NCBI RefSeq assembly: GCF_001602095.1
Contig: NZ_CP014991.1
Span: 1,736,001-1,800,000 of the forward strand
Direction: 5' to 3'
Origin: Helicobacter himalayensis
GTDB lineage: Bacteria; Campylobacterota; Campylobacteria; Campylobacterales; Helicobacteraceae
Length of the DNA: 64,000 nucleotides
This document shows positions 18,639 through 26,231 of this stretch, in pieces. The translations under genes were made by a program, and so were the position numbers. The notes under the pieces are model-generated. The model saw only the letters and a list, made by a program, of their open reading frames with translations. It did no database searches and was not told where the DNA came from. How positions within the stretch are numbered: the stretch's first letter is position 1; each line of letters opens with the position of its first letter.

Positions 18639-19595
18639 TTAAATATCTGCTATGTCCATTAATCCCATTAATTCCGCGACTTCTTTGGGGGTGAATTTCC
18701 TACCCTCTGCTTTTGCGGTTTTTATAATCTTATTGGCACTTTCTAGGTTATAAATATGTGCTTGCACTGCGTTTATTTGCTCTTGCCTTGCTCCGCTTCC
18801 TTTGTAATTTATCATATCCGCTTTTAAGTTTAGCAAGGTTTTATCGATAATGCGTGAAATCGGGCTTAATGTGCTTACTTGGTTTTCAAAGGTTTTTATC
18901 GCGCCTCTTGCGTCCTCTGCATCACTTGCAAAAACTCTCCTGCCTCCGCCTGTTTGTGCATACATTAGATTATTCCTAAGTCCTGCGGTTGCAAGTTCAT
19001 AATCACGTCCGCCCTTGCTTTGATAAAATCCACCTGTAATGTTTATACCCATTTTTTTCAGCGCGTCCTTTGTGCCTTTATCTCCCATTTGTAAGGCAAT
19101 CAAAACAGAATCTTGGGCGTTTTTTATCCCCCCTACAATGTTTTCCATGTTTTTTTTGTAGCTTTGGACTCTGTGCGTGTTATCGCTTGTTAAGTCGATT
19201 TTGTGAAATACATATTTTGGGTCAAGTCCTAATCTTTTTGCCATAAACGCGTCAAAAAGTCCTAATTCTTTTTTATTATCAAAATATCCTATTCCTGTGT
19301 TTCTTACTTTTTGATAATAGCTTTTTTGGCTTACTTCCTCAAAGGGCGTTCCCTCTTGCAATACATCAAAAGGCTTTTTTGCCTGCTCTGTAATTTCTTT
19401 ATTTAGCTCTTTTGCAGTTTTGGCATTATCAAAATCAAAGCTCGCACTAAAAGCGTCGTAATTATTCAATTCCTCTTTTAGCTTTTGTTCATCGGCTCTT
19501 TTTTCTTTCAAAAGTCCTAAAGGTTTTTTTACTATTTCAGACAAGCCCTCGTAAAATTTCGGCTTTTCTTGTGTTTGTGTTTCTAGTTCCTGCAT
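18639..19595 (-). CDS. Hypothetical late virion protein
   Basis: This 318-residue helical protein has a central Gly-rich part (GGGRRVFASDAEDARGA) and no membrane segment. It overlaps the preceding gene by 13 nt and ends 10 bp before the polyvalent gene, so it is translated in the same unit. No family is recognised. The neighbours suggest a structural or injected protein. Confidence 0.5.
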   Translation of the reverse strand: MQELETQTQEKPKFYEGLSEIVKKPLGLLKEKRADEQKLKEELNNYDAFSASFDFDNAKTAKELNKEITEQAKKPFDVLQEGTPFEEVSQKSYYQKVRNTGIGYFDNKKELGLFDAFMAKRLGLDPKYVFHKIDLTSDNTHRVQSYKKNMENIVGGIKNAQDSVLIALQMGDKGTKDALKKMGINITGGFYQSKGGRDYELATAGLRNNLMYAQTGGGRRVFASDAEDARGAIKTFENQVSTLSPISRIIDKTLLNLKADMINYKGSGARQEQINAVQAHIYNLESANKIIKTAKAEGRKFTPKEVAELMGLMDIADI

Positions 19596-20425
19596 ACTCT
19601 CTCCTTTTTATCTCGCACTTCAATTTCCACGCTTTCGCTTAATGTTTTGCTTCCCTCTTTCACCTTAAAGCTAACGCAATAAGTCCCCGGCTCTTTTGCG
19701 TAGAATAAAAGCACTTTTGCGTCTTTTAGTTGCGTGCTTTGTGCTTCTTTTAGAAACTCTTGGGCTGGTTTGCTATTTACATAAAATTCATGGCTTGCAT
19801 TTGAGTAAATGCTAAAGCCACAAATTAAAGTCCGCTCGTAAGTATTTAAACTTAGCTTTGGTGTGTAGATTCCAATCGGTTTTGTTCCTAATCCTAACGC
19901 CTCGTCTCTTGCTAAAAGGCTAAAGTTCTGCAACATTGTATTATATTGACTAGGTAATGCACTGCTATCAATCTCTCTAATAATATTTAACACGACTTTG
20001 GAAATACTACTTAACGCGCTTCCCTCATTCAAGCTCGCGCTATTATTTGCAATTGCATTCATTGCTACATTAAAATATCCTACATAAGCATTCGCCTTAT
20101 TTATCGCGGCGTTATCAACTACGCTTCGCTTAATGCTTTCGGCTTGGATTATCCCACTTAATGCGTCTGCGTAAGCTTTTAAGTTAGCTATGCGATTTTG
20201 TGCAATGACCATTTCTAACTCTAAAAGCGTTTTTTTCTGCATTAAGCTTAGCTCTGTTTCTTTAAACTGCATTTCTTTGAGATGAAAAGTTGCATTCAAG
20301 GCTTCTTTTAAAAAATCTATTTTGTTTTGTGCTAAATCTGTGCTTGATACTTGCCTTAAAAGTGAGCTTGTAGCAATTGTCTCTAAAATCACTCCAAGAT
20401 TATGGCTAAACTCGTTTATATTCAT
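19583..20425 (-). CDS. Hypothetical virion protein with coiled coil and Ig-like end
   Basis: This 280-residue protein is helical over its first 170 residues (heptads around LSLMQKKTLLELEMVIAQ). It ends in a beta-sandwich-like domain (about 190-275) with YAKEPGTYCVSFKVKEGS and SVEIEVRD, similar to Ig-like domains on phage surface proteins. It shares one base with the stop of the preceding gene, so translation is coupled. The exact role is unknown. Confidence 0.5.
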   Translation of the reverse strand: MNINEFSHNLGVILETIATSSLLRQVSSTDLAQNKIDFLKEALNATFHLKEMQFKETELSLMQKKTLLELEMVIAQNRIANLKAYADALSGIIQAESIKRSVVDNAAINKANAYVGYFNVAMNAIANNSASLNEGSALSSISKVVLNIIREIDSSALPSQYNTMLQNFSLLARDEALGLGTKPIGIYTPKLSLNTYERTLICGFSIYSNASHEFYVNSKPAQEFLKEAQSTQLKDAKVLLFYAKEPGTYCVSFKVKEGSKTLSESVEIEVRDKKERVCRN

Positions 20426-21258
20426 TATTTACTCACTAAGATATTTTGCTTTTTGATTGGTGGTTTTTCTTGCTTTTGTATTTGTGATTTGCTAAACGCT
20501 AAGCTTTTTTCTCTAATTTTCTCACTGATAAAATATTGAGAGTTGAAAATATCCGCGCTTAAAACGCGTAGCTTGCTTTGATAAAGTTGTGTTAAAAATG
20601 TATGTGATGACAAGATTTTGTTATAAATCTCTTGGCTTTTATTAAGCACTGCGTTTTCTATGACTTCGTTTGATTTGGTTAAAAAGCCTTGCGTTGTGTT
20701 CTCTACACTTTCTAAAATATCGCTTCTTAAGTTTGCTTGCACTTGTTGTGTAATCTCTTGTGTATCAAGCGGGATTTTTTCATAATCAATACTTGCACTT
20801 ATATCAAGGTTTGCGATTTTATCCTGCGTTGCTTCTTGGATTGTTTGGGTTAAAAGCTCTCTAAATTCCTCTTTTTCTAGTAACCACTCGGGCGTGTTTC
20901 TTAGATAGGGTTTTAAAAGTTCTAGTATTTCATCGCTTCTCTCTTGGATAATATTGCCTAACTTTTGGGCGTTAAAGCTTTGTAATTGCTCTTTGCTTGT
21001 TCTTAGTTCTTGTTGTAAATTCTGCTCTATCCTTTCATTTAAGGCGCGTTCCTCGCTCTCAATCCTCTCTTTTACACTATTTAAAAGCTCGCGCATTTCC
21101 TCTTGGTTATTTGTGTTTATTTGTTCTTTAAGGGTGTTTTTGGTCTGTTCTAAATCCTCTGCTATTTCTTGCTTAAAATTATTTTCAAAGGAATTTAAAA
21201 GCTCTTGGGCTTTGTCTAGCTTTTGTTGTAATTCTTTAATGTGTTCTTGTATAAGCAT
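20425..21258 (-). CDS. Long coiled-coil virion protein
   Basis: This 277-residue protein is predicted to be almost continuous coiled coil from residue 5 to 130, with Gln/Glu/Leu heptads (EHIKELQQKLDKAQELLNSF). The second half is also helical. It is the first gene after late promoter C. It may be a tail rod, linker or internal core protein; nothing identifies it further. Confidence 0.5.
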   Translation of the reverse strand: MLIQEHIKELQQKLDKAQELLNSFENNFKQEIAEDLEQTKNTLKEQINTNNQEEMRELLNSVKERIESEERALNERIEQNLQQELRTSKEQLQSFNAQKLGNIIQERSDEILELLKPYLRNTPEWLLEKEEFRELLTQTIQEATQDKIANLDISASIDYEKIPLDTQEITQQVQANLRSDILESVENTTQGFLTKSNEVIENAVLNKSQEIYNKILSSHTFLTQLYQSKLRVLSADIFNSQYFISEKIREKSLAFSKSQIQKQEKPPIKKQNILVSK

Positions 21259-21282
21259 AAGTTCCCTTTAACTTTTCTCTTA

Positions 21283-21318
21283 AGTATAGAATGAAAAGCA
21301 CAAAAAAATAAGGGTTAA
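21283..21318 (-). promoter_or_regulatory. Late promoter C (TTAACCCTT box)
   Basis: TTAACCCTT and TATACT are separated by 21 nt. They lie between the LPTNR-tagged gene and the coiled-coil gene and would drive the block leading to the 1818-residue protein. Confidence 0.68.
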
Positions 21319-21330
21319 ATTCTCCGCTAT

Positions 21331-21816
21331 TTATTCCCTGTTTGTTGGCAAAGCTTGGTTTTCAAGTGGCATTTCTTGGTTTTCCTGTGCTTTTGCGCGG
21401 GCGTTTTCTCTTATGGTTTTTATTTTATCCAAAGCGGTGCTTAAAATCCCTTTGTAAGTTTTATCAGAATAGCCATTATCTGCATAAAACTGCGCGCGCT
21501 CATTTTCAAGCTCTGCATTTATGCGCTTTTGCTCGCTGGGTAAAACACTGCCCCATTTATCTTTTTTCGCGCTGTCCATTTTTTGCAATCTACTCATAAA
21601 GCTTTGTTCGTTGTAGTTTTGGGCGATATTGGCATTTTTTTCTTGTTGCAGTCTTTGTCTCTCTAGGGCATTTTTTTCGCTATTTTCTACAATCGCGCTT
21701 AGAGTATCAAAAGTCTTATTTAAATCCGCTTTTTGTAATTGCAAGGCTTCGATTATTGCCCTGCTTTCTCCCTCTGTGCTTTTTTGGTTTCCTAAACTTG
21801 CTAAAATATTACTCAT
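21331..21816 (-). CDS. Small late protein with C-terminal LPTNR tag
   Basis: This helical, Gln/Lys/Glu-rich protein of 161 residues directly follows the portal gene. It ends in QALPTNRE, the tag shared with three other late proteins. I chose the ATG at 21816 because AAGGAG precedes it; the ATG at 21840 has no such site. By place it could be an internal core or ejection protein. No domain is recognised. Confidence 0.55.
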   Translation of the reverse strand: MSNILASLGNQKSTEGESRAIIEALQLQKADLNKTFDTLSAIVENSEKNALERQRLQQEKNANIAQNYNEQSFMSRLQKMDSAKKDKWGSVLPSEQKRINAELENERAQFYADNGYSDKTYKGILSTALDKIKTIRENARAKAQENQEMPLENQALPTNRE

Positions 21817-21826
21817 AAAAAACTCC

Positions 21827-23569
21827 TTATCGTAAATCAATCTTATTTAATTGTTGCACATAGGTTTTTGGATTTTGCTTATTTTGTGTTTGGTTAGTGT
21901 TTTGTGTTTCTGTTTGGATTTGCTCTATTATGTTGCTTTGGCTTTGGGCTTTATTTGCCTCTGCTTCTAGTTTAGCGATTTGGGCTTTTATTTTTTGCAT
22001 TTCTAGCTCTAGCTTTTGGCTTTCTATCTCGCCTTGTCCTTGCGCGTTTTGTGTTGCGCTTTCATCGGCTTTTGCTAAAATCTCCTCTATATCATCTACA
22101 ATTTGGCTGTCTGTATCTTTTAGCATAAGTGGAAGTAATGTTGTGATAATATCCGGTCTTATGTTTGAAATAGTTTTGAGTATCTCGCTCCAGTGTGCAA
22201 ATCTCTCCTCTCTGCCCTGTGTTTTTAGCTGTGTAGAATACACTAAGTCAAAAGTGCCTATTTTAATCGTGTTTTCTGCTTGCGTGTTAATATTAAAATA
22301 TCTATCACCGCGCCTTTTTTCTGTGATTTTAAAAACTTGGGCTTTTGTGAAATAGTGTTGTATAAAGCTTAGCACTTTTTCATAAAGCAATCTATCGCAA
22401 CTATCGCAACTTAATACAAAATATTGCAATCCCAAAAGTCCCGCGTCTCTCCTTTGCGCGATAGCTACGCCACTTTGTCTATTTGTCGCTTGAGCTAGGG
22501 CTTCATCATTTAGCCCGCTTAGGATTCTAGCGATATTGCGCTTTTGTTCGCTTTTCATACTTAGGGCTTGTATGTCTGCGTGGTGTTGCACAAATTGTAT
22601 TTTATTTTCCTTTAGGCTTCCGCTTCTCACCCCGACAATCGCATTATCAAGCGAAATATTTTCTACAAATTCATCAATATCATTCACCGCGTCTATTTCA
22701 TAAAGGGCTTTTATCGTTCCCATCATATTTGCCATTTTGTTTTCTGCGAAGTTGATATAATCTTGTATGGGTTTTAAATCTCTAAAAAGCCCATAATATT
22801 GGTTTTTTTCATCGATGTTATATTTTGCCACTATGAAAGGGTGCGTGTTATTTTTAAAAGGCATTATTTCATAGCTATAAATCCCGCCTTGTTTATGCCA
22901 AAGGTAGCGATTCCAGCTAAAGCCCTCTTTTGTGTTTTCATTGCTTTCTTTAAACCAACTCTCAATTAAAAACACTCGAGAATCTACAATGTCCTGCCTG
23001 TCAATGTAAATGTCTTTGTCTTTTCCTAGAATTGCCTTTGCTTGATGTAATGGAATATGTAGCATTTTATGGAATCTTGTAGCGTCGGTCGCGTTTTTGT
23101 CTGTGCTGTAACAATCAATCAAAAAGCTTTCGCTAGGGATATGCTTTAAAGGTAGGTGATAATTTCCATCAAAGTCTTTCTCTACCCATAATTCTAAAAC
23201 ACTAAGTCCCATAAGTAAATCAAAATCGCGCTTATACATTTCTTTTTCGTAAAAGTTTTGTTGATTAAACACTTTTAGCAAATCAGTTAAAAGATTTGCT
23301 AAGTATTTATCTTCCTCTTGTCTCCCGCTTACTTTTATTTCTGTCGCGCTTTGTATTTTATAACCCAAAATCTTATCGCATATCATTTTAAAGATATTTT
23401 CACAAATAGGAATCTGCCCGCGCGCTTGGAGTTTGCTTAGCTCTTGGTCTTGTAGTTGGTGTCCATGATAATACGCCCGCGCGGTTTTTAGTTCATCTTT
23501 GGCGCGGTATGATGCAAAATTATCACTTTCAAAGCTTTGTGTTAGTTCTGCAAGTGTTTTTCTTTCCAC
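21827..23569 (-). CDS. Portal protein (P22 type)
   Basis: This 580-residue protein matches P22-gp1-like portals. It has an N-terminal alpha/beta wing (YYHGHQLQDQELSKLQARGQIPICENIF), the conserved stem region with GLNDEALAQATNRQSGVAI around residue 360, and a long helical C-terminus rich in Gln (barrel). It would form the 12-fold ring through which DNA enters and leaves the head. It is the first gene after late promoter I. The coiled-coil crown is long, as in podoviruses. Confidence 0.8.
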   Translation of the reverse strand: MERKTLAELTQSFESDNFASYRAKDELKTARAYYHGHQLQDQELSKLQARGQIPICENIFKMICDKILGYKIQSATEIKVSGRQEEDKYLANLLTDLLKVFNQQNFYEKEMYKRDFDLLMGLSVLELWVEKDFDGNYHLPLKHIPSESFLIDCYSTDKNATDATRFHKMLHIPLHQAKAILGKDKDIYIDRQDIVDSRVFLIESWFKESNENTKEGFSWNRYLWHKQGGIYSYEIMPFKNNTHPFIVAKYNIDEKNQYYGLFRDLKPIQDYINFAENKMANMMGTIKALYEIDAVNDIDEFVENISLDNAIVGVRSGSLKENKIQFVQHHADIQALSMKSEQKRNIARILSGLNDEALAQATNRQSGVAIAQRRDAGLLGLQYFVLSCDSCDRLLYEKVLSFIQHYFTKAQVFKITEKRRGDRYFNINTQAENTIKIGTFDLVYSTQLKTQGREERFAHWSEILKTISNIRPDIITTLLPLMLKDTDSQIVDDIEEILAKADESATQNAQGQGEIESQKLELEMQKIKAQIAKLEAEANKAQSQSNIIEQIQTETQNTNQTQNKQNPKTYVQQLNKIDLR

Positions 23570-23600
23570 AAAAGCCTCCTTTATTTATTTCCTTTTGCGT

Positions 23601-23606
23601 TATAAT
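23601..23606 (+). promoter_or_regulatory. -10 box for the plus-strand accessory gene
   Basis: A perfect TATAAT stands 37 nt before the ATG at 23643, within the gap that also holds late promoter I on the other strand. This gives the plus-strand gene its own promoter. Confidence 0.55.
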
Positions 23607-23637
23607 GGTAAAAATTCAAGTTTTTTAAAAGGGTTAA
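23602..23637 (-). promoter_or_regulatory. Late promoter I (TTAACCCTT box)
   Basis: TTAACCCTT is followed after 21 nt by CATTAT, 33 bp before the portal start. It overlaps, on the opposite strand, the leader of the accessory gene, so the two promoters may interfere. Confidence 0.6.
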
Positions 23638-23642
23638 AAGTT

Positions 23643-24056
23643 ATGTATATGTTAGGCAGTGCTGTGGTTGTAATTGGGTGCATTGTAGTGGCTAGGCTTA
23701 TCTTTTATCAAAAGGGATTGGTTAAAGCTAAGGTAATAAAAAAAGAGCGGTCGGGTTTTGGCAAACTCTTGCAAAAAGTAAAAAAAGAATTATCATTGGA
23801 ATTTGACAAATTCTTGCAAGAAATAAACCCGCCCGCTACAAGTGAAGAAGAAAGTCCGACCTCGAGCTTGTGTTGCGAAAGTGATAAAGTGGATAAAACT
23901 AAGCAAAGTAGTAAGTATGAAATTGTTAAGATACACGATGACAAAGAATTTTCTACCTTTAAAATAAGGCTTGCAAGCGGTAAGGTGGTGCTTGTGAAAA
24001 AGGATAAAAAAAAGAATGTATATTTACTTGACTCGTGCAATCCGCAAGCAAAGTAA
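23643..24056 (+). CDS. Plus-strand accessory (moron-like) single-pass membrane protein
   Basis: This 137-residue protein has one N-terminal membrane helix (about residues 3-21), a basic helical region (KVIKKERSGFGKLLQKVKKEL) and a small beta-rich C-terminal domain (FKIRLASGKVVLVKKDKKK). It is read against the late operon from its own TATAAT and an AAGGG ribosome site, and its stop abuts the stop of the converging adaptor gene. Such isolated, self-promoted genes in late operons are often lysogenic conversion or superinfection-exclusion genes. No family is recognised, so that role is inference. Confidence 0.6.
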   Translation: MYMLGSAVVVIGCIVVARLIFYQKGLVKAKVIKKERSGFGKLLQKVKKELSLEFDKFLQEINPPATSEEESPTSSLCCESDKVDKTKQSSKYEIVKIHDDKEFSTFKIRLASGKVVLVKKDKKKNVYLLDSCNPQAK

Positions 24057-24644
24057 CTACATTTGCGCCCTGCTTTGTAGGTATTGTGGATTTAAGCCCG
24101 ATTTTAAAGTGCGTAGGTTGTTTTTTTCCTCGTTAAATCGCTCTTTGTAGAAAAGTAGCCTTTGTGGGTTTGCAATATCATATTCGATAAGTAACAATTC
24201 ACAAAACGCTCCTAAAGCTAAAGCGTGCGTGTAAGATTCATCTAAAATAAGCTCGTCGTCTTTTTCATCTAAAGGCTTTGCAAAAAAGGAGGCGATAAGC
24301 TCTAATTCTCCGCTTGCAAAGCTCCCGCTTATCGCGTAAATATTTTTTTGTTTATGATAAAGCGCGGGTGGGTTTTTAAACGCGGTTGCACTTTGGGCGT
24401 AGCTTAAAGGGATTTTATTAAGCGTGAGTGTGAAAATTGAAGCAATCGGCGTTGGCGTGATTATGTCGCTATTTTCTTTTGCCTCTGTTTTAAAGGTTTG
24501 TATATTTTCTCTAAATTCTCTTATCAATGCGTTTTGCGCGCGTGAAATATAATCAAGCAATAAATTATCACTATAAAGGGCGGTTCTGCAATCCTCGTCC
24601 CTTAAAAGCGCGCGTAAAATCATTATAACTTGTCTTGCTTTCAC
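24057..24644 (-). CDS. Head-tail adaptor-like protein
   Basis: This 195-residue, mostly helical protein has LLLDYISRAQNALIREFRENI near the start and a central beta segment (IASIFTLTLNKIPLS). Size, helical start and place just upstream of the portal fit the gp4/gp6-type connectors that join portal and tail in podoviruses. The assignment is from pattern and context, not from a clear motif. Confidence 0.5.
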   Translation of the reverse strand: MKARQVIMILRALLRDEDCRTALYSDNLLLDYISRAQNALIREFRENIQTFKTEAKENSDIITPTPIASIFTLTLNKIPLSYAQSATAFKNPPALYHKQKNIYAISGSFASGELELIASFFAKPLDEKDDELILDESYTHALALGAFCELLLIEYDIANPQRLLFYKERFNEEKNNLRTLKSGLNPQYLQSRAQM

Positions 24645-24665
24645 TTCGGACCTTTAAAGTTTTTT

Positions 24666-25016
24666 TTACATTCTTTGCGTTGGTAATTCTTTTTCTTTAG
24701 ATGTATCGCCTCGCGGTGTCGCGGGCGCGGTTTGGTTTGCGTTGTTTGTCGCGGGGCTTGTCGCGTTTAAGTTAGGATTTGGTGCTTGGGTTTTGTGGCT
24801 CTCAATCTCTCCAAAAGCCTTTCCTAAAGTAGCAATCCCGCTTTTTTGATTGTTTAGTGTGGTGTTATATTTTTGCTTTTCCCATTCATTCATTGCCTTT
24901 TGCTCTTGTAGCTGTTCTTTTGCTACTTTTAATTGCTGTTTTCCTAATTTGTAGTTTAGTATCCCGCTTGTAAGCGTTCCTACTCCTTGAAAAATCCCAC
25001 CTGCTAAATCTGTCAT
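24666..25016 (-). CDS. Small virion protein with glycine-rich start and C-terminal LPTQR tag
   Basis: This 116-residue protein begins with an apolar glycine-rich helix (LAGGIFQGVGTLTSGILN), continues as an amphipathic Gln/Lys helix, and ends in a flexible Asn/Pro/Thr tail that closes with KELPTQRM. The start is similar to small DNA-ejection proteins of podoviruses that insert into membranes. The ending matches the tag of three other late proteins. Its start overlaps the stop of the preceding gene by 4 nt. Confidence 0.55.
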   Translation of the reverse strand: MTDLAGGIFQGVGTLTSGILNYKLGKQQLKVAKEQLQEQKAMNEWEKQKYNTTLNNQKSGIATLGKAFGEIESHKTQAPNPNLNATSPATNNANQTAPATPRGDTSKEKELPTQRM

Positions 25017-25258
25017 TGTTTGTCTCCTTGTTTTAGAGTTATTTTAGAATCTGTGATAGTGATGTAAAACACTTCATTATCTTTCGTTTTATACGCTTTG
25101 CCTTTCATTCCCGCTTCTTTAAAAATATCTAATAAATATTTTTTTACAATCTCAAAGCTTAGCGGTAAAACTCCGGGCATTTTTTCCCTTTCTGTAAGTA
25201 TTTTAAGATTTTCTAAATCTGCTTTTCTTATTTCCTTTGGCATTGGCTCTATTTTCAT
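25013..25258 (-). CDS. Stand-alone copy of a polyvalent-protein module
   Basis: This 81-residue protein resembles a module in the middle of the 1818-residue protein. Both have PMPKEI, then DLENL, then a Tyr/Leu helix with LF or IF, then KAY and FYITIT or YYIAIT strands, with about 90 residues in total. The function is unknown. A solitary copy could act as a regulator or decoy of the large protein. It sits between two small late genes and overlaps the following one by 4 nt. Confidence 0.5.
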   Translation of the reverse strand: MKIEPMPKEIRKADLENLKILTEREKMPGVLPLSFEIVKKYLLDIFKEAGMKGKAYKTKDNEVFYITITDSKITLKQGDKQ

Positions 25259-25260
25259 TT

Positions 25261-25806
25261 TTATCCTATCTGAAAGCCGATTGCTTCTAATTCTTGTTTA
25301 TTTCTCGCTTCGAAAACTCTTTGCTTTTTATTCTGCAAACTTGCTAAAAGCGTTGCGTATCTCGCATTGTAAGAAGTGTTTTTTTCTATCACTTTAATGC
25401 ATAAGGATTCAAGGCTTATCCCTCTCTCCTGTGCTAAAGTATATAAAAAAAGTGCGTTTTGTGGGTTTCGATTTTGCATATAATCTTTTGCTTGTGTGTA
25501 TTGTAGCTCGTAAGTGCTTTTTTCATACTCGCTTAAAAGTTCATTATCTAGCTGTAAAATCTTTTGTTCAAAAATAAAAATAAGTTGCGCTAAATGTTCC
25601 TCTTTTAGCTGTGCTAAGCTCGGCGGGGTTAGGCTTCCATCATCATTTGCCCTAAGTCCCACTGCAATAAAATCCCTGTTGCTGTTATTTATCTCAATTA
25701 CTTGTATTTGTTCCTCGTTCCACTCTGCATATTTCGTGTTGTCAAAAATCTCACTAACTACGCCATTGCTAATAATTGCATATTGTTTGCCGGCTTCTGC
25801 TCTCAT
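25261..25806 (-). CDS. Hypothetical tail-associated protein
   Basis: This 181-residue protein has an N-terminal beta part (YAIISNGVVSEIFDN) like tail-fibre assembly or chaperone proteins and a long helical C-terminal part. GGAG precedes the ATG at 25806. The longer frame to 25881 runs into a dispersed repeat and has no ribosome site. It is encoded downstream of the large tail protein. The assignment is tentative. Confidence 0.45.
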   Translation of the reverse strand: MRAEAGKQYAIISNGVVSEIFDNTKYAEWNEEQIQVIEINNSNRDFIAVGLRANDDGSLTPPSLAQLKEEHLAQLIFIFEQKILQLDNELLSEYEKSTYELQYTQAKDYMQNRNPQNALFLYTLAQERGISLESLCIKVIEKNTSYNARYATLLASLQNKKQRVFEARNKQELEAIGFQIG

Positions 25807-25827
25807 TTTTTTACTCCTTTCTTTCTT

Positions 25828-26013
25828 TAGATTGTATCGCCTCGCGGGAGTAAATCCCGCTTCGTCTCCGCTCGCGTGCATACTCGGCGCGTTTTTTGAT
25901 TGATAGAATCTGTAGATTCTGCAACGCTGTTTGGTTGATTGGAATCTATCTTAGATTGTATCGCCTCGCGGGAGTAAATCCCGCTTCGTCTCCGCTCGCG
26001 TGCATACTCGGCG
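25828..26013. repeat. Two tandem copies of a dispersed host repeat inside the prophage
   Basis: A unit of about 62 bp starts with TAGATTGTATCGCC, includes the inverted element GCGGGAGTAAATCCCGC and ends CATACTCGGCG. It occurs at 25828 and 25952, separated by AT-rich sequence containing TTCTGCAACGCTG. Related copies exist outside the prophage (3120-3215, about 145-180, 55082-55115). The 93-residue frame that crosses it on the minus strand is not credible as a gene. Confidence 0.75.
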
Positions 26014-26025
26014 ACTCTCTCCAAC

Positions 26026-26223
26026 TTATCGTCTTTGCGTAGGTAGGCTTTGGCTTTGTTGCGCTCGTCGCCTTTGTTCCTCTTGCTCTTTTTTCTTTTT
26101 CTCATCATCGCTAAAAAGTTTTGCGCCCTTACTAATTAGGCTGTCCATTCCTCTTGCAAGTTTTGCGCCTGTTGTTTGTTGTAGTCCCTCTTTAAATTGT
26201 TGTCTGTAAGTATCATTTGCCAT
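26026..26223 (-). CDS. Small late protein with C-terminal LPTQR tag
   Basis: This 65-residue protein has a short apolar middle (KLARGMDSLISKGAKLF) and a Lys/Glu/Gln/Arg-rich tail that ends SQSLPTQRR. It is translated just after the large tail protein (8-bp gap), and a dispersed repeat begins 13 bp after its stop. The ending is the fourth case of the L-P-T-[N/Q]-R-x tag. No other feature identifies it. Confidence 0.5.
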   Translation of the reverse strand: MANDTYRQQFKEGLQQTTGAKLARGMDSLISKGAKLFSDDEKKKKEQEEQRRRAQQSQSLPTQRR

Positions 26224-26231
26224 GTTCTCTC

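Noticed and set aside
25827-26108. 93-residue frame crossing the dispersed repeats
   Set aside because: Most of it is repeat sequence also found between host genes, it has no ribosome site, and it overlaps the better-supported 65-residue LPTQR gene.
10462-26223. LPTxR endings as sortase (LPxTG) sorting signals
   Set aside because: The tag is at the extreme C-terminus without a following membrane segment and basic tail, and the organism is Gram-negative. A phage-internal function is more likely.
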